From a bacterium (GTDB lineage: Bacteria; Verrucomicrobiota; Verrucomicrobiia; Methylacidiphilales; Verrucolacustridaceae), in contig RFWS01000078.1 in assembly GCA_009921985.1 (NCBI GenBank), positions 1-5,211 on the forward strand: a DNA stretch of 5,211 nucleotides. Direction: 5' to 3'. Below, in pieces: positions 1 to 5,211 of the stretch. The notes beneath the pieces were generated by a model. That model saw only the letters and a list, made by a program, of their open reading frames with translations. It did no database searches and was not told the origin of the DNA. The number at the start of each line of letters is the position of its first letter. The stretch's first letter is position 1. Position numbers and translations under genes: made by a program.

Positions 1-1
1 G

Positions 2-448
2 GAGAGATTGGAGAGCGCGGTGCGGGATGTTTTGGAGGAAAAAAAACGAAGAGTGGTGGAGTTGGCCGGAAGTTATGTGTTCCGGGAACCCCGGCGGATG
101 GTCGAGCTCAGTGCCCAACGGGTGGATGAGTTGGGGCTGCAGCTGCAAAGAGGGCTGGAGAATGCCTGGCGGCACCGCCAACAGATGGCAACAGCCCTGT
201 TGCAGCGCTGGCTGGCGTTGCGGCCAGAGCGGAAGTTGGCGGAAAGCGCTTTGCGCCTCAAGGGAGCGGCGGATCGTTTGCGGGCGCTGGGGCCGGAGGA
301 AACCCTCCGGCGTGGATACACGTTGGTGCAGTCGCCGGAAGGAAAATTAATCCGGGGAGTGGCGGCCGCGAAAAAGCGTGGCGATCTGCTGGTGAAGTTT
401 TCGGATGGCCAGCTTCCCGTTCAGGTAGTGAAAGGCGGGAAGGTTTAG
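2..448 (+). CDS. xseA: Exodeoxyribonuclease VII large subunit, C-terminal part (5' end outside window)
   Basis: This is the last ~148 residues of XseA, the catalytic large subunit of exonuclease VII, which degrades single-stranded DNA from both ends in the cytoplasm. The frame is open to the left edge, so the TTG at position 8 is not the true start; the full protein is normally around 400-450 residues and its N-terminal OB-fold and catalytic core lie outside the window. What is visible is a long charged, Arg/Glu/Gln-rich helical stretch over the first ~95 residues, as expected for the coiled-coil arm that binds XseB. The family's C-terminal signature follows: LRRGYTLV at about residues 102-109, then a Gly-rich turn, KKRGDLLVKFSDG near 124-136, and a final short beta strand ending at a TAG stop. 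xseB begins 36 nt downstream, which matches the usual subunit pairing. The family call is confident; only the left boundary is unknown. Confidence 0.93.
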   Translation, partial: ERLESAVRDVLEEKKRRVVELAGSYVFREPRRMVELSAQRVDELGLQLQRGLENAWRHRQQMATALLQRWLALRPERKLAESALRLKGAADRLRALGPEETLRRGYTLVQSPEGKLIRGVAAAKKRGDLLVKFSDGQLPVQVVKGGKV

Positions 449-468
449 GTTGAGCTTTGGGCAAGGCG

Positions 469-477
469 GGAGGAGGA
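469..477 (+). promoter_or_regulatory. Strong Shine-Dalgarno for xseB
   Basis: GGAGGAGGA lies 7 nt upstream of the ATG at 485, a near-ideal match and spacing for the 16S anti-Shine-Dalgarno sequence. It fixes the xseB start and is the only strong ribosome binding site upstream of any complete gene start in the window. Confidence 0.8.
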
Positions 478-484
478 TTTTTCC

Positions 485-784
485 ATGGCCAAATCAGCAA
501 AAGCGGCAGGGGAAGGAAGTTTTGAGGAGTCCCTGGACCAATTGGAAAAGTTGGTGGAGCAGATGGAGTCTCCCGAACTACCCTTGGAGACCATTGTGGA
601 AAAGTACGAGTCCGGGATGAAGCTGGTGGCGGCTTGCACGGAAAAGCTGAAGGCCGCCGAAAAGCGCATCTCGTTGTTAACCAAGAAGAAAGATGGATCG
701 ATCGTGGAGGGTGTCTTGGACGAATCGGAGGCTGCGCCCAAGGGAAAGAAGGCTGGTCGAGGCGCCCCCGACCTGCTTATCTAG
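485..784 (+). CDS. xseB: Exodeoxyribonuclease VII small subunit
   Basis: XseB is the small non-catalytic subunit of exonuclease VII; several copies coat the helical arm of XseA and are needed for assembly and activity. The 99-residue product carries the family pattern at about residues 13-65: FEESLDQLEKLVEQ, a short turn containing a Pro, a run reading LETIVEKYESGMKL, and CTEKLKAAEKRISLL, which together form the expected pair of antiparallel helices. The remaining ~30 residues are a Lys/Glu-rich, low-complexity tail ending DLLI, making the protein somewhat longer than the E. coli version (about 80 residues). The ATG is supported by a strong ribosome binding site 7 nt upstream. The gene follows xseA by 36 nt and is followed after 9 nt by dxs in the same reading frame, so the three are very likely co-transcribed and xseB translation may feed into dxs. 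Confidence 0.95.
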   Translation: MAKSAKAAGEGSFEESLDQLEKLVEQMESPELPLETIVEKYESGMKLVAACTEKLKAAEKRISLLTKKKDGSIVEGVLDESEAAPKGKKAGRGAPDLLI

Positions 785-793
785 CCGGCTCTT

Positions 794-2698
794 ATGGCAA
801 CCCCTTTGTTGGATTCCATCAAGGGTCCTCAGGACGTCAAAAAGATCCCAGTGGAGGATCTGCCGCGGCTCGCGGAGGAGATCCGGGAGGAGCTCATTGG
901 CGTGCTGAGCAGGACCGGTGGACACCTCGGCCCGAACTTGGGTGTGGTGGAATTGACCATTGCCCTCCACTGGGTTTTCGACACGCCCACCGATCACTTC
1001 CTTTTTGACGTCAGCCATCAGGCTTACGTCCACAAACTCCTCACGGGCCGGCGGGACCGCTTCCACACCATCCGGCAACCGGGTGGTCTCAACGGGTTCA
1101 TGTTGCGGACGGAGAGCGAGCACGACTGTTTTGGCGCCGGCCACGCCGGGACGGCTTTATCCGCCGCCCTGGGCATGGCGACCGCGCGGGACATGCGGGG
1201 TGGCAAAGAGCACGTCATCTGCCTGGCCGGGGATGCGGCCTTCACCTGCGGGATCACCTTTGAGGCCCTCAACAACGTCGCTCATCACACCAAGCGCCTG
1301 ATCACGATCCTTAACGACAACAAGTGGTCGATCGACAAGAACGTCGGGGCGATCGCGGGGTACCTGAACAAAATCACCACGGATCCGCGGTTTATTCATC
1401 TGCACGAACGGGCCGCCCATTTCATCGAGAAGCTGGGCGGGGCCAAGGCCCTCAAGGTTGCCCGGCGGGCGGAGGAGCACGTGAAGGGCATGATCTTCCC
1501 CAGTGTGATTTTCGAGGAGTTGGGCGTGACCTACTACGGTCCGGTGGATGGTCATGACATCAAATCCCTCATCAAGATGTTTGAGTTTCTCAAGACCCAG
1601 AATTTCCCGGTGATCCTTCACGTGGCCACCACCAAGGGGAAGGGGTTCGAGCCCGCCTTGGCCAAGCAGAAGAAGTTCCACGGTCTGGGCCCGTACGACC
1701 CGGAAACCGGCGAAACCAAGTCCCTCGGCCAACCCACCTTTAGCGAGGTGTTTGCCGACCACCTTTCCAAGCTGGCCGACAACGACCCGCGGATCGTCGC
1801 CATCACCGGGGCGATGCCGAACGGCACCGGGCTCGACCGGTTCCAGCCCAAACATCCCGACCGATATTTCGACGTGGGGATCGCCGAAGAGCACGCCGTG
1901 CTCTTTGCCGCCGGGATGGCCACGAAGGGATTCAAACCCTTCTGCGCGATCTACTCCACCTTCCTGCAGCGGGCCTACGACCAGATCATTCACGACGTCT
2001 GCCTTCAGAATCTGCCGGTGGTCTTCTGCATGGACCGGGGAGGTCTCTCTGGCGACGACGGGCCCACTCATCACGGGCTCTTCGACATTTCCTACATGCG
2101 CGGCGTTCCAAATCTCGTCCACATGTCTCCCAAGGATGAGGATGAGTTCGTCGACATGCTCTACACGGCCAGTCTGCACAAAGGACCGATTGCCATCCGG
2201 TATCCCCGGGGCACCGGTCCCAACGCGGCGATCAAAAAAACCCCGTTGGCCCTGCCGATCGGCAAGGCCGAGGTGGTTCGGCACGGGAAAAAGGTGGCGA
2301 TCTGGTCCTACGGGCAGATGCTTCCCCTGGCTTTGCAACTTTCCGATGAACTAAAGGCCGAAGGAATCGAGGCGGCGGTGATCAACGCCCGTTTCGCCAA
2401 ACCTCTCGACACCGCAATGCTTGAGCTGTTCGCCAAAAACGCCGAAGTGATCGTCACGTTTGAGGACCACGTCCTCAAGGGCGGATTTGGCGCCGGTGTT
2501 TTGGAGGAGCTGGCGGATCTGGGCATCGGCACGCCGGTGGTGCGGGTCGGTTGGCCGGACGAGTTTGTCGATCACGGCAAACCGGAAGCCTTGCGGGAGC
2601 GGTACGGCGTGAGCGTCGCTGCCGCAAAGGAAAAACTCGCCCCCTATCTGGCCCGGATCAAAGGCTCCGGCCGCAAGCTCCAACCCACGGCTGCCTGA
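794..2698 (+). CDS. dxs: 1-deoxy-D-xylulose-5-phosphate synthase
   Basis: Dxs joins pyruvate and glyceraldehyde 3-phosphate, using thiamine diphosphate and Mg, to make DXP, the entry step of the MEP isoprenoid pathway and a precursor for thiamine and pyridoxal. The 634-residue length is normal (E. coli 620). Visible in order: GGHLGPNLG (42-50); [12 protein letters not shown] with His75 and His80; the cofactor segment with Asp147 and Asn176 as Mg ligands, spaced exactly 29 residues apart as in E. coli; VDGHD (251-255); the catalytic Glu365 in GIAEEHAV; Asp422 and His426 in [16 protein letters not shown] (468-473); and a transketolase C-terminal domain with FAKPLD and a GGFGAGV turn. Two motifs deviate from the common form: GDAA replaces GDGA (146-149) and GHAGT replaces GHSST (116-120). 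The start is certain, because an in-frame stop (the xseB TAG) lies 9 nt upstream and no other start codon intervenes. No Shine-Dalgarno is seen, so translational coupling to xseB is likely. Codons are richer in C at position three than those sampled in xseA and most of argG. Confidence 0.97.
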   Translation: MATPLLDSIKGPQDVKKIPVEDLPRLAEEIREELIGVLSRTGGHLGPNLGVVELTIALHWVFDTPTDHFLFDVSHQAYVHKLLTGRRDRFHTIRQPGGLNGFMLRTESEHDCFGAGHAGTALSAALGMATARDMRGGKEHVICLAGDAAFTCGITFEALNNVAHHTKRLITILNDNKWSIDKNVGAIAGYLNKITTDPRFIHLHERAAHFIEKLGGAKALKVARRAEEHVKGMIFPSVIFEELGVTYYGPVDGHDIKSLIKMFEFLKTQNFPVILHVATTKGKGFEPALAKQKKFHGLGPYDPETGETKSLGQPTFSEVFADHLSKLADNDPRIVAITGAMPNGTGLDRFQPKHPDRYFDVGIAEEHAVLFAAGMATKGFKPFCAIYSTFLQRAYDQIIHDVCLQNLPVVFCMDRGGLSGDDGPTHHGLFDISYMRGVPNLVHMSPKDEDEFVDMLYTASLHKGPIAIRYPRGTGPNAAIKKTPLALPIGKAEVVRHGKKVAIWSYGQMLPLALQLSDELKAEGIEAAVINARFAKPLDTAMLELFAKNAEVIVTFEDHVLKGGFGAGVLEELADLGIGTPVVRVGWPDEFVDHGKPEALRERYGVSVAAAKEKLAPYLARIKGSGRKLQPTAA

Positions 2699-2732
2699 TC
2701 CCCCGCCGGATCACGGCGCCATTCAAGTTCCC

Positions 2733-3959
2733 ATGAAGATCGTGCTCGCCTACTCCGGGGGACTCGACACCTCCGTGCTGCTCGCCTGGCTCAAGGAAAC
2801 CTACGATGCCGAAGTCATCGCTTTCTGCGCGAACATTGGGCAGGAAGAGGAATTAAAGGGACTGAATGCCAAGGCGCGGCGGACGGGGGCCGGCAAGGTG
2901 TATATCGATGATCTCCAGGAGGAGTTTGCGCGGGACTTTATTTTTCCGATGATGCGGGCGGGGGCGATCTATGAAGGGCAGTACTTCCTGGGAACTTCCA
3001 TTGCCCGGCCGCTGATTGCCAAGCGAATGGTGGAAATCGCCCGGAAGGAAAAAGCGCAGGCGTTGGCCCACGGCGCCACGGGCAAGGGGAATGACCAAGT
3101 TCGGTTTGAGCTGACGGCGGCGGCGTTGGAGCCCGACGTGGAGGTGATTGCCCCCTGGCGGGATGAGCGATTTCGGCAGCAGTTTCCCGGTCGGCTGGAA
3201 ATGATCCGGTACTGCGAGGAGAAAGGCATCCCGGTGCAGGCCAGCGCAAAGAAGCCGTACTCCATGGACCGAAACCTTCTGCATATCTCTTACGAGGCCG
3301 GGATGCTGGAGGATCCGTGGTTCGATGCCTTTGCCCCGGCCAACAAGAAGATGTTCACCCTGTCCGTGGCGCCGGAGGATGCCCCCAACCGGGCCGAATA
3401 CGTGACGCTGGAGTTTCGGAAGGGGAACTGCGTGGCGGTGAACGGGAAAAAAATGTCGCCGTTGGGGGTGATGAAGGCGCTGAACCGGCTGGGCGGAAAG
3501 CACGGGGTGGGGCGGGTCGACATGGTGGAAAATCGCTTTGTCGGAATGAAGAGCCGGGGCGTTTATGAGACGCCGGGAGGGGCGATCCTGCACTTTGCCC
3601 ACCGGCAGATGGAAAGCCTGACCATGGATCGGGAGGTGATGCACCTCCGGGACAGCCTGATCCCGCGGTACAGCGAGCTCGTTTACTATGGTTTCTGGTT
3701 TTCTCCCGAGCGATTGGCCCTGCAGGCCTTGGTCGAAGAGAGCCAGAAAAACGTCAGTGGGACTGTGCGGGTGAAGCTCTACAAGGGCGGCATCTATGCG
3801 GCCGGGCGGAAGTCATCGCTGAGCCTTTATCATCCTGACATCGCGACGATGGAGGCGGATCCCACCCAAGCCTATAACCAAGATGATGCCACCGGATTTA
3901 TCCGGTTGAACGCCTTGCGGTTAAAGGTGGCAGCGAAGGTCGGGAAGAAAGCCAAGTAA
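2733..3959 (+). CDS. argG: Argininosuccinate synthase
   Basis: ArgG condenses citrulline and aspartate using ATP (to AMP and PPi) to form argininosuccinate, the penultimate step of cytoplasmic arginine synthesis. The 408-residue length is typical (about 400). The N-terminal ATP-pyrophosphatase loop AYSGGLDTS is at residues 6-14, which also fixes the start at this ATG. Further family blocks are [13 protein letters not shown] (81-93), [15 protein letters not shown] (112-126), [15 protein letters not shown] (176-190) followed by [23 protein letters not shown] (254-271), [10 protein letters not shown] (274-283), the segment around [21 protein letters not shown] (306-326), and [11 protein letters not shown] near the C-terminus. 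All look intact, so a functional enzyme is expected. The gene lies 34 nt after dxs, with no strong ribosome binding site and no convincing terminator between them, so it probably belongs to the same transcript; no arginine-regulator site is recognisable. It converges on the helicase gene with 31 nt between stops. Codon style changes about 33 codons in (see findings). Confidence 0.97.
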   Translation: MKIVLAYSGGLDTSVLLAWLKETYDAEVIAFCANIGQEEELKGLNAKARRTGAGKVYIDDLQEEFARDFIFPMMRAGAIYEGQYFLGTSIARPLIAKRMVEIARKEKAQALAHGATGKGNDQVRFELTAAALEPDVEVIAPWRDERFRQQFPGRLEMIRYCEEKGIPVQASAKKPYSMDRNLLHISYEAGMLEDPWFDAFAPANKKMFTLSVAPEDAPNRAEYVTLEFRKGNCVAVNGKKMSPLGVMKALNRLGGKHGVGRVDMVENRFVGMKSRGVYETPGGAILHFAHRQMESLTMDREVMHLRDSLIPRYSELVYYGFWFSPERLALQALVEESQKNVSGTVRVKLYKGGIYAAGRKSSLSLYHPDIATMEADPTQAYNQDDATGFIRLNALRLKVAAKVGKKAK

Positions 3960-3990
3960 GCCCCTTTTTGCCGGAATGGGCGGGTCGAAT

Positions 3991-4203
3991 CTATCGGCGC
4001 CGTGCGCCGAAGCTGTAGCCTTTGGCCGTGCGCACGCCGCGGGTGCGGGTGTGGGCCACCGAGTGGCCCTCCTCAAAGAGGGCGGTGAACTTGTAGGGGA
4101 AATTCTCCAATTTTTTGCGGGGTAGCTTTTGCTGGATCAATCGTTCGATGGCCTCCACGTGGGGCAGTTCCTCGGCCACAAAGAGCGTCAAGGCATCGCC
4201 CTC
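3991..4203 (-). pseudogene. C-terminal remnant of the frameshifted RhlE-type helicase
   Basis: This segment reads E-G-D-A-L-T-LFVAEELPHVEAIERL from 4203 downward, then a basic stretch (PRKKLENFPYKF), an Ala-Leu-Phe-Glu-Glu turn, and an Arg-rich tail ending GYSFGARRR before a TAG at 3991-3993. In intact RhlE-type helicases this follows directly after motif VI and closes RecA domain 2, so it is the missing end of the upstream helicase, in a different frame. A TTG at 4191-4189 could open a 66-residue reading frame; an AGGAGG (complement of 4200-4205) lies 8 nt before it, and the TTG overlaps the TGA that ends the N-terminal frame. A separate small protein is therefore conceivable but unsupported otherwise. 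The last codons contain a perfect hairpin (3994-4010). Origin is confident; status as pseudogene or sequencing error is open. Confidence 0.85.
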
Positions 4204-5180
4204 CTGCGGTGAACGTAGTCTTCCGGATGCTGGGGAACATCGTAGTTGATCACATGGGTGACCCCGGCGATATCAAGTCCGCGCGCGGCGATGTCGGTGG
4301 CAACGAGGACCGGATATTTGCCTGAACGGAATCCGGCCAAAGCCTCGTTCCGCTCGCCCTGGGAGCGGTCGGAATGCATGACCCCCACGGGGTGGGGCAG
4401 GTGGGTGAGGCTGGCGGCCACCCGGTCCGCGCCCATTTTTGTCCGGCAAAAAACGATGACGCTCTCGTAGTGGGTCTTTTCGAGCAAGGCGAGGAGCAGT
4501 TCGTGCTTTTGATCGGCGGCGACGGGATAAAGGGCATGGGTTACCGTTTCCGCGGCGGAACGTCGCAGGCCGATCTCAATGGTAAGCGGATCGCGTAACA
4601 CCCAGGAGGTCAAACGTTCGATCTCCGGAGGAACGGTGGCAGAGAAAAATAGCGTTTGCCGCTTGGAGGGGCAGAAACCGACGATCTTTTTGACGTCCGG
4701 CAGGAACCCCATGTCGAGCATCCGGTCAACCTCGTCGAGGACCAGATGAGTGAGGTGCGCCAGGTGAATTTCGCCCTGGTCCATAAAATCGAGCAGACGG
4801 CCCGGAGTGGCCACGAGGATGTCGATGCCGCGCTGGATCTGCTCCCGCTGATGTCCATAGCCCACGCCACCGTAGATCAACCCGATCCGGAGACCGGTAT
4901 GTTTGGATAATTTTCTCAGGGCCTCCGCAACCTGATCGGCCAACTCGCGGGTGGGCTCAAGAACCAGGGCACGAAGGCGCCCTGGTTTCTCCAGGTGGTG
5001 AAGGATGGGGAGGGCGAATGCGGCCGTCTTGCCCGTGCCGGTCTGGGCGGAGCCGATGAGGTCCCGGCCGGTCAGGGCCACCGGGATCGCCTGGGCCTGA
5101 ATGGGGGTGGGTTCGCGGAAACCGAGTTCCTCCACCGCCTTAAGGATCGAAGGCGCCAGCTGGAGGGAGGGAAAATCCAT
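4188..5180 (-). CDS. RhlE-type DEAD-box RNA helicase, prematurely ended at motif VI
   Basis: This encodes an ATP-dependent RNA helicase of the DEAD-box superfamily, RhlE-like; such proteins unwind short RNA duplexes in ribosome assembly and RNA turnover. Residues numbered from the ATG at 5180: Q motif GFREPTPIQ (20-28), motif I AQTGTGKT (45-52), PTRELA (76-81), TPGR (125-128), motif II DEVD (149-152, a variant of DEAD), motif III SAT (180-182), motif IV IVFCRTK (242-248), a QGER element near 274-277, and motif V VATDIAARGLDI (293-304). After YVHR (322-325), where HRIGRTGR should follow, the frame runs into RRAMP and a TGA, while the family's C-terminal continuation lies in another frame (3991-4203). 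About 25 nt appear missing. Without motif VI, ATP hydrolysis and unwinding would be expected to fail. A TTG immediately precedes the ATG, but the ATG gives the usual MxF start. No Shine-Dalgarno is visible. The gene is convergent with argG. Confidence 0.9.
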   Translation of the reverse strand: MDFPSLQLAPSILKAVEELGFREPTPIQAQAIPVALTGRDLIGSAQTGTGKTAAFALPILHHLEKPGRLRALVLEPTRELADQVAEALRKLSKHTGLRIGLIYGGVGYGHQREQIQRGIDILVATPGRLLDFMDQGEIHLAHLTHLVLDEVDRMLDMGFLPDVKKIVGFCPSKRQTLFFSATVPPEIERLTSWVLRDPLTIEIGLRRSAAETVTHALYPVAADQKHELLLALLEKTHYESVIVFCRTKMGADRVAASLTHLPHPVGVMHSDRSQGERNEALAGFRSGKYPVLVATDIAARGLDIAGVTHVINYDVPQHPEDYVHRRRAMP

Positions 5181-5211
5181 CAAAGATGTTAGCTGATTGC
5201 GCGGGGTTGGG

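Noticed and set aside
8..10. TTG at position 8 as the start of a 146-residue protein.
   Set aside because: The frame stays open to the window edge and the product matches only the C-terminal part of XseA, so this is an internal Leu codon.
1157..2338. Long minus-strand open frame of 393 codons opposite dxs.
   Set aside because: It is a shadow of the GC-rich dxs codons; its translation is rich in Gly, Val, His and Pro and shows no recognisable domain, while dxs is fully conserved on the other strand.
2704..2718. Small hairpin CGCCG-GATCA-CGGCG in the dxs-argG gap as a possible terminator or attenuator.
   Set aside because: The stem is only 5 bp and no T-run follows; it is as likely to occur by chance in GC-rich DNA.
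2853..3644. Minus-strand open frame of 263 codons opposite argG.
   Set aside because: It is a shadow frame inside a fully conserved argG, with His/Pro/Arg-rich translation and no family resemblance.
3960..3970. CCCCTTTTT run just after the argG stop as an intrinsic terminator.
   Set aside because: No stable stem lies immediately upstream of the T-run; the nearby good hairpin (3994-4010) is downstream of it.
5181..5183. TTG immediately before the helicase ATG as the start codon.
   Set aside because: The adjacent ATG gives the usual RhlE-like N-terminus and is the stronger codon; the TTG adds only one residue.
5186..5191. TAACAT on the minus strand just before the helicase ATG as a -10 promoter element, implying a leaderless transcript.
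   Set aside because: It matches only 4 of 6 consensus bases, and the window ends too soon to look for a -35 element.

Overview
The window is a compact stretch of bacterial chromosome holding conserved housekeeping genes. Four genes read left to right: the 3' end of xseA, then xseB, dxs and argG. One gene on the opposite strand converges on argG: a RhlE-type DEAD-box RNA helicase. The DNA is GC-rich, intergenic gaps are 9 to 36 nt, and there are no RNA genes, mobile elements, CRISPR arrays or long repeats. The gene order and the style of the Dxs and helicase proteins suggest a member of the PVC group, most likely Verrucomicrobiota. That is a judgement from recall of family sequences, not a database result.

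Left part (1-2698): xseA and xseB encode the two subunits of exodeoxyribonuclease VII. dxs encodes the first enzyme of the MEP isoprenoid pathway and starts only 9 nt after the xseB stop. Coupling xseB to dxs is a familiar arrangement (in E. coli ispA sits between them); here ispA is absent. Middle part (2733-3959): argG, argininosuccinate synthase, follows dxs after 34 nt and is probably in the same transcription unit.

Right part (3991-5180, minus strand): the helicase contains every core motif from the Q motif to motif V. It then loses motif VI (the HRIGRTGR block) at a single point, where the frame also shifts. The C-terminal tail continues intact in another frame down to 3991. The simplest reading is one deletion of about 25 nt in an otherwise intact gene, either real or an assembly error in a GC-rich, self-complementary stretch.

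I see no new defence, mobile or biosynthetic system. The points worth a second look are the helicase lesion, a Dxs with altered cofactor-pocket motifs, and a change in codon style whose right boundary appears to fall inside argG rather than between genes.
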